Shown one piece after another: positions 20,024-29,822 of a stretch of 64,000 nt of DNA. The DNA is from Cyanodermella asteris (Eukaryota; Ascomycota; Lecanoromycetes; Ostropales; Stictidaceae): assembly GCA_900618795.1 (NCBI GenBank), contig UYJD01000009.1, positions 372,001 through 436,000 of the forward strand. The letters run 5' to 3'. How positions within the stretch are numbered: position 1 is the stretch's first letter; each line of letters starts with the position of its first letter. A program made the position numbers and the translations under genes. Under the pieces are notes generated by a model. It had not been told where the DNA came from and did no database searches. It was given only the letters and a program-made list of their open reading frames with translations.

Positions 20024-21287
20024 GGCGGGCGGTTAGGTACAAACGAAAGCGAGTCGCAAGAGAAATTCAGCGCGTTGGCCTCAATTATTGCGATGTGGAA
20101 AAGGGATTGCTTCGCTTGTCACGCCGATGGCCTGTGTCCGTCTGAACTCTTGGTCGGACTGATTGATCTGCCAGGTTATGAAAGTGCCTGGCTCGTGCTC
20201 GTCAGGCGGGAAGTCGTTAAGTGAATGAAGGTCTCAAATCTTGTGCTGCTTGTGAAATGGTGAAATGTTGGAGCTGGCAGAGAACGCTCAGCCAGTCGAG
20301 TACATGAGATGTAGAGTCGCAAAAGATGATCAAGGTGATGGCTGTAGTCAATAGTCCCCCCTGACTGCCTATTCAGCTCGGGGATGCGTCTGCCACAAGG
20401 CTATTGAGAGTTGAAAGTCGAAAAAGAAGAGCAGCAAGCATTGCTGTCGACGTGAGGCAGAGCTGATTAGGTCACCTCGCAAACAGGATCAAGGGTCTGC
20501 GGCCCGCATCAACGACAGTCAGCGGGGATTGGGTCGCACAGCATGATTGTCGGCGGCCATGAGTAGTGGTATAGATTCAGTTTTAGAGCTTCTCTTGCTG
20601 CCCGAAACGAGGCAATCATGCTGCGTGGTGAGGCCCGTGCGTCAACTGCGACGCGTGCCAGCAGCCCTGCGCGCCCTAGAAAGCTGCCAGAGACTCGGAA
20701 ATTCAATAGTCACTGGAACTTATCTTGTCTAAGAGAGCATTATTTGCATGTATGAATTGCAACACGTTATTTTGTGTACAAATCGCATGACCCGGTGGAA
20801 GACAGAGATCTTCCCATCTTCCCTTCACGATCAAGCTCGTCCCTTTGCAGGCTTAGTAGCTATATCATTGAGGGCACAGGACTAGTCTAAGCATTCGAGA
20901 GTTGGAAAAGAGACCCTGCGATTCATTAGAGACTAGCGTTTCTTTCTCTACGTCGTGGAAATCTGCAAGATGTGGTGAAGCTGACAACCAAGGCCTCATC
21001 CTGATCCGACTCGTGTCAGCCAATCTTTGAGAGCTTCTAGCTTTCAAAATCTGGTGGTAATCAGCTTTGACCAAACTTGTTTCTCTACGGGCTCGTCCAC
21101 TCAGGGATATCTCGCAACGTCAATCTGGCGCGTTGCTTTCAGGTGAGGGCAAAATCCACGAGCAGGATTCCCTCGGATGTCATCCTCCATGGCGTCAAAA
21201 TTGGCCTGCCGGCCGCAGCGGTTGCATGTACTCTTCCAACTTGTTCCTGGTCAACATCACACCTGCAACTGCTTCTTTTCATCCACA
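20024..21287. other. Divergent intergenic region
   Basis: Lies between the 5' ends of the nucleotidyltransferase gene and the dehydratase gene, so it should hold both promoters. No open frame of protein quality and no repeat noticed. Confidence 0.5.
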
Positions 21288-21671
21288 ATGGAGTCCGGCC
21301 GTCGACCGATATTAGCTACCTCAGATGAGGCTCGGATTCGATCAATTGAAAGCTCGCTACGACCTTTGTTGACGGACGGTGGCGGAGGATGGGCTCTCAC
21401 GGCAGACAAAAAGGGGATTTCGCGCAAGATCCAGTTCAAAAGCTTCAGACAGGCATCAAATTTCATGATTAATCTCATACCGCAAATCGCAGACGTTCGC
21501 CACCATCCAACGTGGACAAATACGTACAACTCAGTGGAGATGACGTGGTCAACTCATCGGGACAAGGAAACGAAATTGGCGGGAATATCAGAGCTGGACG
21601 TGCAAATGGCAAAGGCCTCAGATGTTACGGCCGCTAAGTGCGGCGAACATACGGAGCAGAGAGAACGGTGA
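21288..21671 (+). CDS. Pterin-4a-carbinolamine dehydratase family protein
   Basis: 127 aa from the ATG at 21288, which has a strong context (A at -3, G at +4). The enzyme dehydrates 4a-hydroxytetrahydropterin during cofactor recycling. The signature is clear: a His-His-Pro followed by W-x-N-x-Y-N-x-V and then a Ser-Thr-His (HHPTWTNTYNSVEMTWSTH), with the expected final helix (GISELDVQMAKAS). An in-frame ATG at 21177 would add 37 residues with Arg, Lys and Ser but no acidic residue, resembling a mitochondrial presequence, so a dual-start product is possible. Its context is poorer. It is tail-to-tail with RPT6, 99 bp apart. The family is confident; the in vivo substrate in fungi is unclear. Confidence 0.85.
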   Translation: MESGRRPILATSDEARIRSIESSLRPLLTDGGGGWALTADKKGISRKIQFKSFRQASNFMINLIPQIADVRHHPTWTNTYNSVEMTWSTHRDKETKLAGISELDVQMAKASDVTAAKCGEHTEQRER

Positions 21672-21770
21672 TCAACAAGCCAGGCTCCAAAAGTCCGGGC
21701 AACCTTGTTGAAAACGCTTCATTGATTTAATCATATCGTTTCGTGGCAAACAATATGTGGACGAAGCTCT

Positions 21771-22989
21771 CTACTTCCACAACTTGCCCAAGCTGACTTC
21801 CTTGTCGTCGTGCTTATTCAAGATCTTGGCCGTTGCAAGATCGAAGTCTTCCTGAGTGACATGCACCCTCCTTTCCCTCAATGCGTACATGCCAGCTTCT
21901 GTGCAGACACCCTTCAACTCTGCTCCTGAGCAACCGTTCATCTTCTCCGCGATCTTGGTCAAGTTGATTCCTCTCGTCAGGTTCATCGATCTTGAATGAA
22001 TGCGCAGGATGTCTGCTCTCGCTTCAACACTGGGTGGCGGAAACTCGATCTTCCTGTCTATTCGACCCGGTCGAAGCAGCGCCGGATCCAGAATGTCCAG
22101 CCGATTCGTCGCCATAATAACCTTGATGTTCTTCGTTGGCTCGAATCCGTCCAGCTGGTTCAGAAGCTCCAACATAGTTCTCTGCACCTCCGAATCACCC
22201 CCGCTACTGCCTTCCACTCTGCTTGATCCAATGCTGTCAATCTCGTCCATGAAGATGATGCTAGGTGCGTGTTCTCGTGCCATGACGAACAATTCACGGA
22301 CCATCCTGCTTCCCTCTCCGATGTATTTTTGGACCAGCTCGCTTCCGGAGACCCTGATGAACTTGCAGTCTGCGTGATGCGCCACAGCTCTTGCCAACAA
22401 CGTCTTGCCCGTACCAGGCGGCCCATAGAGCAGCACACCCTTGGGCTGTGCGATTCCCAGCGACTCAAAAAGCTCGGGATGATTCAGACCAAGCTCGATG
22501 ACTTCTTTGATTTCCTTGATCTGCTGGTCAAGACCACCGATCATGTCGTATGTGCTGTCCGGAACTTTCTCGACCATCATGAGGGAGACGAGGGGGTCGA
22601 CGGAGGATGGGAGGATCTTCTCGAGCTTATAAGAGTCTGACAAGAGGGTGACACGCTTGCCGACTGTAAGCTTCGCAATGTCTACGCTATCAGAAACATC
22701 AACCACTGCGTCTGTTAGCCGCCGTGCACGATCAAGTCTCGAACCAGCGCATACCATATTTGCCCTCTGGGTGCACCTTCACCAATACCTTCTTTGTGCT
22801 CATGACCTTGACGACCTCCCCGACGTAGGATCCTGGTTGCTGCAGCAAGCCCAGCTCCTCCCGTAATAACCGGACACGCGAGTTGTAGTCATTTCGCTGA
22901 GCTTCCAGACGCCGCAAGACTGCTTGTCCTTGCAGAATTTCAAGCTTGGCGCTTTCGATTTTGTTCTTGTAGAAACTGTCAAGCGCCAT
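21771..22989 (-). CDS. RPT6: 26S proteasome regulatory ATPase Rpt6 (Sug1/PSMC5)
   Basis: Model: complement(join(21771..22705,22755..22989)), 389 aa, matching Rpt6 elsewhere. One of six AAA+ subunits of the 19S base that unfold ubiquitinated substrates and open the 20S gate. N-terminal coiled coil at about 5-50, then an OB-like segment ([19 protein letters not shown]). The 49-nt intron splits a codon within KYVVDVSDS. The AAA domain carries Walker A GPPGTGKT (about 173-180), Walker B IIFMDEID (about 228-235) and an Arg-finger region ([21 protein letters not shown]). It ends LGKLWK, as expected for Rpt6 rather than other Rpt subunits. Start [12 protein letters not shown] fits the family. Confidence 0.95.
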
Positions 22990-23136
22990 AGTGAGAGTGA
23001 CAGAAGGTAGGGTTGGCGAAGTGGAAGCAGATGGACGTTTGACGCGAGTTTGCCTTGGAAGTGATGCTGATCTCAGTCGGCCATCGGTGCCGCAACGGCG
23101 GCGGCGCCAGTGATGCGGAAGCTTCCATCCTCATTC

Positions 23137-23144
23137 TTACGTAA
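23137..23144. promoter_or_regulatory. TTACGTAA palindrome upstream of RPT6
   Basis: Perfect 8-bp palindrome of the bZIP (CREB/ATF or PAR-like) type, about 148 bp 5' of the RPT6 start codon. Position fits a promoter element, but an 8-mer can occur by chance, and function is inference. Confidence 0.3.
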
Positions 23145-24028
23145 GCGGCATTCAACATCGTCCTCCGCTCGCAGCTTCCAAGGCGGGTTAGTGAAAGTCG
23201 TTGCGCAAGTCCTAGAATATGCACTTGCGCTACTACTTTCAAACATACTTCAATGAACACTACTCTAGGTATGTATAAGAGTTGAGGTTAGCGTGCTTTA
23301 CGAGATACTACCAGGGATCGCCATCTAAGCAGTTGAAGCAGGGTATTGAGAGGTGCTTCCGACCAGATGTGCGCCACAACTTTCAAATACTGGCCTTGCT
23401 TCGCAGTGAACATAAACTTGGCATGCTTTTTCGCTCCCCACCTTTCATACCCATATCGCGAATACGACTGTAAGTGCATATTGGCGTCTTGTGCGCTAAC
23501 CTGTTCTCGAATCTACTTGAACAGCTCTCACCACGCCTACGTTTAGATGCGGTGACGGATAATGAAGTCTTGACCGTTGTACTCAGGCATCGTCCTCCAA
23601 GAACATGTTGATACTTGTAAAGGTAATGCTCTTTACTCAGGGCAGTGGTGTTGAAACCAAAATTGTATAGCGACAAGCCACACGGTCTGCCCCGGCTTGC
23701 TCTTATCGATATAGCTGTAATGACAGACCGCAATCAATGCATTTCCCAGCAGCTCCTTCTCAGCTCCTTCAAAACCGCCACAGTGAATGCGCCTGCGCGA
23801 CAACAGTTAGGTTGGTGATCTTGGAGCCAGGGCGCGAGGTCGTCCTGACACAAAGGCCGCATGTCACATGTTCGAATCCGAGTATCGAGTTTGGCGACTG
23901 ATGCTGGCTCTCGCTCTTTGGATCTCGGATAAGGCCGTGTCCGACGGCTGACCCTACAAGTCCTCGGCCAGCATGCCAGGGGTGCTTTCACGGTCCCGAA
24001 GAACACAGTATAGGCGGCTCTTAACGGT

Positions 24029-24084
24029 CAGCACGCTGAGGGTCTCAAAAGACCATCCAGTTTCATGAGACCCTCAGTATGCTG
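24029..24084. repeat. Inverted repeat able to form a 19-bp hairpin
   Basis: The arm at 24029-24047 (CAGCACGCTGAGGGTCTCA) and the arm at 24066-24084 are reverse complements at 17 of 19 positions (mismatches at bases 6-7), separated by an 18-nt loop. The right arm's TATGCTG can also pair with a CAGCATA just downstream (about 24100). It lies 182 bp beyond the stop codon of the RNase III-domain gene, possibly in its 3' UTR. Confidence 0.75.
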
Positions 24085-24265
24085 CATGCGCTAATAGACA
24101 GCATATACCGTGAGCCTCGGAGCTGCGAAGGCACCTCTAGCTGGCCGGCAGGGGAGTTGAAGGGCCTACCGCCAATCACGACATCTGCTTACTGTCAATC
24201 GACCAAGTGTTGCCATAGAATCTAAGCGCTCAGGAAGGAGTTGGTACGTTACCAGAGGACACAGC

Positions 24266-24742
24266 TCAAATGACTTCAAGACTGGTCATCACAGCTACCG
24301 CAGCTGCCATGCCCCCACTCTTATAAGCTGCACCGATGACGGCCTCGATCGTATCGGCCAGTGTACGCTTACCGATGGGGCCGAACTGTCCAATATGCGT
24401 CTGAACACATTGTTCCAGCCCACTGGTTCGACAAATGGTGGCCAACCGTTCGTTGTTTCCTTTGGCCTTGATGTGTTCAGTAATAGCAGCTGTAACGGGT
24501 TGTCAGCTCCGTCTAGCAACAGATTGAGCAGTTGTCTCAGCACCAGTAGACCAAGATTGTGCAACGCCTTGATCAGCAATGTGAAGACTCAACACTCTAT
24601 CTCCGATCGACGCGAGAGGTTTGTTGCCCTCCGGACTCGCCAACATCGAGCCTGGTGCTCGCAACGCTGTTGTAAGCATTTGTGGGGCACTATCAAAGGA
24701 ATAGCCGCAAATCTGCTTCGCGCATGCGATTCTGTCGGACAT
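24266..24742 (-). CDS. Small single-domain RNase III protein, two exons
   Basis: Model: complement(join(24266..24489,24544..24742)), 423 nt, 140 aa. A 54-nt GT-AG intron with a CTGAC branch site joins two frames. Exon 1 carries a helix (AKQICGYSFDSAPQMLTTAL) and the first RNase III motif, KPLASIGDRVLSLHIAD (about 41-57). Exon 2 carries the second, KRTLADTIEAVIGAAYKSGG (about 107-126). Of the four metal-binding acidic residues, Asp48, Asp112 and Glu115 are present, but the first Glu of the usual LE(F/Y)LGD motif is Ala44. There is no dsRNA-binding domain. This resembles the single-domain RNase III-like proteins found in ascomycetes, whose role is not established. Catalysis may be weak or absent. 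Start ATG chosen at 24742 (context AACATGTCC). Confidence 0.8.
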
Positions 24743-25396
24743 GTTATGGGGTTGGATTCGGTGTGCGTTTGTATCGGCTTTCGAGCTGGATATAAGAACC
24801 CTGTCGGTGGTGGAAGAAATGCAAAACCAGCTTGTCTTCTGACGCACCAGGTTATTTGCTCAGAACAAGGCTGTGGTGGGGGATCCCCCGAACTGGTCCC
24901 TCATGGTCCGAAAGCAAGCCATCGTAAAAGTACAGCTACATGTTATCGAACAGATTGATGCCTTCATGACCACAAACGGGAGACGATCATGCAGCCTTCG
25001 TCTCTTCTCACTCTCTAAACAAATCAAACTCATATCAGGGTTGGCAGTCAGGTATGGATTTAGTCGGCAGGACTGCATGGCCCAACCAATGAAAGGCTTC
25101 ACTGTTTGATCATTATATTAAACCACATATTCATTGATACAGCTGTGCTGAATATAACTCAAGGACCTATGAGAGGCCAAGATGTGAACGTTAAGAGCAG
25201 GCAGGCTCGTGCAAGAGCGTGTTGAGCCAGGTCACGTGATCATTTCGATCGCTGCGCGAACTGATCGCGTCTTCGGCTTCGCATCGCGTCGTCCGCAGCC
25301 CGCTTCGGCTCACCCGCCGCAAGGTGCTTGACCTCAAGCGACAACTGTTACTCGCCACCACCCCATGTAGTCGTCTGGTGCGTCCATTGTTTCGCC
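24743..25396. other. Divergent promoter region between the RNase III gene and TOF1
   Basis: 654 bp with no gene seen. Both neighbours are transcribed away from it. Confidence 0.5.
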
Positions 25397-28300
25397 ATGG
25401 ACGACTACGTATACCGTGAAGGTCCAATCGATCCCGAAGTCCGCGCTTACGTCTACTCCCTCGTCACCGCACTCGGTGGCAGCAGTACCTCCGCAGATGG
25501 ACGCTACATCCTCGGTGATGACGCGCTGGCGTGTCTGAAGGACATAAAGCGATGGCTAAAACTACACGACGAGAAGCTTAACCGATTGGACGTGACACGA
25601 TGTCTTGCCGAGGCGAACTTGGTCAAAGGTGATCTGCTGGAAATACTTGGATCATGGCCCGAGGATGCCCTGGACGAACGATGGAGAGGAAAGGTTGCGT
25701 TGGCGTGCTTCGAGCTGTTGGTGCCGCTGACCTGGCCGATGGAACGCGACATTGCGAACGAGATGACGAGGAACCAGCACAGACATCTCCCATACATTCA
25801 GGTTGCCCAGGTCCATTACAAGAGAGAGATTCTGGAGCACCCAAGTGGTGACGTCTTGAGAAAGGCAGTGCGATTGGCATTGCCGAGTATGGCAACACCA
25901 CAGAACGAAAGGACACCAAGAGATGAGGGAATTTTGAAGTTGATCCTATACTTCGTGCGAAACATGGCCATGATCAGCGCACCAACAAACATGACAGTCG
26001 AGTGGAATGAGCAGGAAGTTAGTCGGAGTGCGACGGTCCGGTCTTTTCAGCAACAGGACGTCTTCACAGTGCTCTTGACGATGGCCTCCAACGTCGCCGA
26101 GGACTTCCGGAATCAAGACGTTGTTTTGTTAGAGGTTTTGTTCCACCTTCTCAAAGGTGTGGACCCTGTGAAGCTGTTCATGTCTCGAGCAGAGCGGAAC
26201 AGTGTGCTTTCGAAAGACTTGCAGAGTTTGATGGACAAGGAGGAGGCTATGCTCAGGAGCTACAAGAAGTTTGAACCATCTCGGCACAATCGCTTCGGTA
26301 CAATGATCTGGGTGAAGCGTGACGACGAAAAGGTCTCGACCGTATCTGGACAAGATGTCCTTTCCAACGAGCAGCAAACTCTCGACAAGATGGACAAGAG
26401 CAAGAAATGGAACAGGCCAAAGCGGAAGAAGGAACCGGAGAAAACTCACATGAACTTTGACATGCCCGAGGTTCTCCAAGACTACGCAAATGAGCCGCTG
26501 CGCACATTCGTGGAAGACTTCCTCGACGCAGGTTTTAATCCTCTGTTTCAGAACCTGAGACGAGCCATCGAACGTGAGGCGGATCGCGTCTTGGAAATGC
26601 ACTCTCAGCAGTTCTGGTACCTGGTCTCTTGGTTCCTTCGCGCAGAATCTATTCGTCGGAAGGTCAAGAGGGAGGAAGATAAGAAAGCAGGCCGGACGAC
26701 TCAGGTGGATACTTTTGGGATTGTCGCCAATGTCCTCAACCAAGAGACCTTCATCCTGCTGAATCGGTACCTCCAGAGTGCTTACGACCTCAAAGAGTGG
26801 AACAAAGTCGACGCAGCCATGCGGTGCTTTACTCAAATTCTGACCACTATTGGCGAGATGGCGGAGTCCCCTCTCCAAGACGACCAAGAGATTGCCGAGA
26901 ACATGCAAAACAATATCTTCTACGAATCATCAACTCACGATCGCGTCCTGTCGATTCTGAGAACATACAAAGACCAAAACTTTAGCTATCTGGACGCAGT
27001 CACCGAGCTCTCCCATGTTTTCCTTCGGATGCTCGAACGTTACGCCAAAGAGAATGGGGACCTGCAGATCCGCACGCGTCGCAGGGCACGCAAAAGGAAG
27101 AAGGATGCTCAAAAGAAGGCCGGGCAAGCCGTAGAAGACAACCCAGATCAAGGCTCCGAAGCCGAAGACAATGCAGCCGCCGCAGTCGTCAGCAGCGAAC
27201 GCAAGTTCAACTTTGACAAGTTTGCAGCCAAATTTGTCAACCAGGCGACCGTCGATACGTTCATCAAATTCCTGGCATACTACCGTGATCTGAGCCCCGA
27301 CCAGCTGAAACGTGTTCATCGATTCTTGTATCGGACTGCCTTTAAACAGGATATGGGCGTGCTCCTTTACCGAATTGATATCATAATGCTTTTGAATCGG
27401 ATGATCAAGTCCTCGGATCGGCTCAACAAAATCAACCCTACGTTCTCAGAGTTCGAAGAACTCACACGGCAATTATTTAAACGACTGATTCGCAAAATGC
27501 AGGAACGTCCCGAACTTGGCGTCGAGCTCCTGTTCAGCAAGATTCCGCAAACTACATTTTACCTCGAATTCGGCTATGAGAAGCAGACAATCGCCTCGAA
27601 GCCTCGACCGCCTGCAGAGCTTGAGGTCAGGGGAGCGCTTAGCAGAGAAGACCAGATTGGTGTTGCGGTGGCCGTGCTAATGAGCGATGATAAGGTGGAC
27701 AACATCAATTGGATAATCAGGATACTGAAAGATGCTGCCGACGTACGTCAAGCATGGGAATCACATGCACAAGCAACGGCTGCAGAAGCTTCCGAAAAGG
27801 CGCCTGATAATGTTCAGCCGGCAACGGGAGAGCTGCAAGGGATTGATCAAGTCGTTTCAGCCTCAAACGATCATGAACAACCCAGTGCTGAAGCACGAAA
27901 TCCACAGGCAATCAATGTCAAACCCGACAACGAAGCTCGCCGGCTAGCACTCTTCAAAGACAACAAACTCCGGCTGCTTCTGACCCTTGCTGGGGCCGAA
28001 CGTGTTGGAGACCGTGAAGACCTAGAGGCGCCTTGGCATATTCCCGCACCCCTGACATCCTCATACCTCTTCGAAACAGTAACGTGCATCGAGTCTCATC
28101 GTGACAATCCCCGCAACACATATGGAACGAATGATGACGATCCCATTCCCGCTGCCGAGATGCTCAAGCGCAAGGCACCGCCACGGGCGGCTCATGACGA
28201 GGACATTTCAGCTGGTCATACGTTCTTGGACGATGACGAGGACGATGGACTGGACGCTTTCCTCGCGGGCGAGGACGAGCATCTATTCCCTGCCGGCGGT

Positions 28301-29152
28301 CCGACGAATCGAAAGTCAGCATTAGCGGAATTGACGAAGAGGAGGAGGAGAAAGAGGAGAGAATCAGACTCTGAAGAACCTGCCGAGCTGGACGAGGCCA
28401 CGAGAGAAGCCAGACGCCGAGCTAAGGCACTCCGGGAGTTGGAGAAGAGGAGGAAGATCAAGAGTGATGAGTTTGTACATGATAGTGACGACGAGAGTGA
28501 CGCAGAAGCGGACGCGGCATTCTACAAGAAAGAGCAAGAGATTGCTGAACGAAGGCAGAAGCGATATGCTGAAGAGATCCAGGCGCGGAAGGAGGAGGAA
28601 GCGCGAAAAGTTGCCGGGAAAGGCAAGGGGAAAAGAAAGCTTGCCGCCGATGAGGATCGCAGTCGCGCGAAGCGAGTGAGGAGTAGTGATGCTGAGGATT
28701 CGGACGCCGTCAACTCTGACAACGATCTGGTCAGCGACAATGGTGTTGAGCCAATGGACGGGGTCGAAGGGGACTCTGATGAAGATGACCTTTTCGTTGG
28801 CCAGCGCTACAAGATTCGCCAGTCTGCAAACGATACAAAGTCCACTTCGCCGATAGACATTAGCGACAACGACGATAGCAGCGATTCGGACGATGACAAT
28901 GTTGCTACTGCCGCCAATCAGCGGGCTGCTGTCGGCGAAGAGGAAACGCCTCTATCATCACAGTCAGAGCCTCAGGTCGAGAAGCTGGCGTTGGCAGAAG
29001 TTGATGGTAACAGGTTACGGCCACCAGAGACAGCTTCTGAGAAGATGGCGGTGGATCTGGATGAGGATGACGAGGAAGAAATGGCGCTGCCAACACAGGG
29101 CCGGAGAAGAGCTGTACGGGCGGCTGTTTTGGATGACAGCGATGATGAGTAG
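25397..29152 (+). CDS. TOF1: Tof1/Swi1/Timeless fork-protection factor
   Basis: 1251 aa, no intron needed, ATG at 25397 (MDDYVYREGPIDPEV). Timeless-family subunit that, with Csm3/Tipin, stabilises stalled replication forks and mediates the S-phase checkpoint. The N-terminal Timeless domain is clear (about 10-290: YVYSLVTALGG, WPMERDIANEMTRNQHRHLP, VQVHYKREIL, RDEGILKLILYFVRNMAMIS, QQQDVFTVLLTMASN). The middle (about 500-800) holds FNFDKFAAKFVNQATVDTF and FLYRTAFKQDMGVLLYRID, typical of the fungal family. The C-terminal third is acidic and basic by turns, with nuclear-localisation-like clusters (KRRRRKRR near 1000) and an Asp/Glu-rich tail. Length fits filamentous fungal orthologues. It converges with the GPI protein gene. 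Confidence 0.94.
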   Translation: MDDYVYREGPIDPEVRAYVYSLVTALGGSSTSADGRYILGDDALACLKDIKRWLKLHDEKLNRLDVTRCLAEANLVKGDLLEILGSWPEDALDERWRGKVALACFELLVPLTWPMERDIANEMTRNQHRHLPYIQVAQVHYKREILEHPSGDVLRKAVRLALPSMATPQNERTPRDEGILKLILYFVRNMAMISAPTNMTVEWNEQEVSRSATVRSFQQQDVFTVLLTMASNVAEDFRNQDVVLLEVLFHLLKGVDPVKLFMSRAERNSVLSKDLQSLMDKEEAMLRSYKKFEPSRHNRFGTMIWVKRDDEKVSTVSGQDVLSNEQQTLDKMDKSKKWNRPKRKKEPEKTHMNFDMPEVLQDYANEPLRTFVEDFLDAGFNPLFQNLRRAIEREADRVLEMHSQQFWYLVSWFLRAESIRRKVKREEDKKAGRTTQVDTFGIVANVLNQETFILLNRYLQSAYDLKEWNKVDAAMRCFTQILTTIGEMAESPLQDDQEIAENMQNNIFYESSTHDRVLSILRTYKDQNFSYLDAVTELSHVFLRMLERYAKENGDLQIRTRRRARKRKKDAQKKAGQAVEDNPDQGSEAEDNAAAAVVSSERKFNFDKFAAKFVNQATVDTFIKFLAYYRDLSPDQLKRVHRFLYRTAFKQDMGVLLYRIDIIMLLNRMIKSSDRLNKINPTFSEFEELTRQLFKRLIRKMQERPELGVELLFSKIPQTTFYLEFGYEKQTIASKPRPPAELEVRGALSREDQIGVAVAVLMSDDKVDNINWIIRILKDAADVRQAWESHAQATAAEASEKAPDNVQPATGELQGIDQVVSASNDHEQPSAEARNPQAINVKPDNEARRLALFKDNKLRLLLTLAGAERVGDREDLEAPWHIPAPLTSSYLFETVTCIESHRDNPRNTYGTNDDDPIPAAEMLKRKAPPRAAHDEDISAGHTFLDDDEDDGLDAFLAGEDEHLFPAGGPTNRKSALAELTKRRRRKRRESDSEEPAELDEATREARRRAKALRELEKRRKIKSDEFVHDSDDESDAEADAAFYKKEQEIAERRQKRYAEEIQARKEEEARKVAGKGKGKRKLAADEDRSRAKRVRSSDAEDSDAVNSDNDLVSDNGVEPMDGVEGDSDEDDLFVGQRYKIRQSANDTKSTSPIDISDNDDSSDSDDDNVATAANQRAAVGEEETPLSSQSEPQVEKLALAEVDGNRLRPPETASEKMAVDLDEDDEEEMALPTQGRRRAVRAAVLDDSDDE

Positions 29153-29822
29153 CGTTCGATATGAAGCGTAATGAGTGACTTACATAAGGACAGCGTTGCA
29201 AGCGTTCATGTCAGACACAAAAACACTTCGATCCAAACTGAGATGAGCAGAATGAACTGTGATTCTAGGCTGTTATCGGTAACTTATAGCTGTATCTGAA
29301 CTACCTAGTCCACCTCGATGTAGGTTGGGATGCGAAGAGCACGGGCGACAGGTGGGCGGACAACAACGCAATCCAACACATGTCTCGAGTGGCAACCAAA
29401 GCTGACTCGTCACGAACCACGAGGCGAGAGAGCATATCCAGGGATCAACAGATCTCGTTTTGTATTTGTGTACATTATGTCAAGGTCTCTCGACCAAGGG
29501 GACAGCCCTCAAAGCATTATCCCGCCCCCCTGGTCTTAGGACAAGCGCCAGCCAGGGAAGCCTGAAAACTCCATCAATCATTTTTCCTTCAGAATCAAAC
29601 AACACCATTATCGAAAAGAAAACATTTCCCCTCTCTCTTTCAATCATCACAATTTACTCCTTTCACAAATGAACCTTTCTCTTCCGATCTTTCGAATGCA
29701 ATTTCCAGGGGTATCTCAATCAAACCATGTCAGCCACCCAGTATCCATCCTTTTGACTTTTTGTTTGTGCAAGTAAATTGTCGGCGTTTTTATACGATGG
29801 GGGCGCCGAAGCCGAGCGCTGC
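29153..29822. other. Intergenic between convergent genes
   Basis: 3' flanks of TOF1 and of the GPI wall-protein gene. AT-richer and pyrimidine-rich around 29570-29660. No gene seen. Confidence 0.5.

Larger units (their letters stand above)
22990..24265. other. Intergenic region upstream of RPT6 and downstream of the RNase III gene
   Basis: No confident gene. It contains a perfect TTACGTAA bZIP-type palindrome at 23137-23144, about 148 bp upstream of the RPT6 ATG, and a hairpin at 24029-24084. A minus-strand stop-to-stop frame of about 60 codons ending at 23633 looks somewhat protein-like but has no ATG. Confidence 0.5.

Noticed and set aside
23633-23810. Minus-strand stop-to-stop frame of about 60 codons with fairly protein-like sequence
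   Set aside because: No ATG, no joinable exon and no recognisable motif; kept only as a note.
23860-23925. A GTTCGAATCC string resembling a tRNA B box
   Set aside because: The bases flanking the loop do not form a T-stem, and no cloverleaf or acceptor stem can be made around it.
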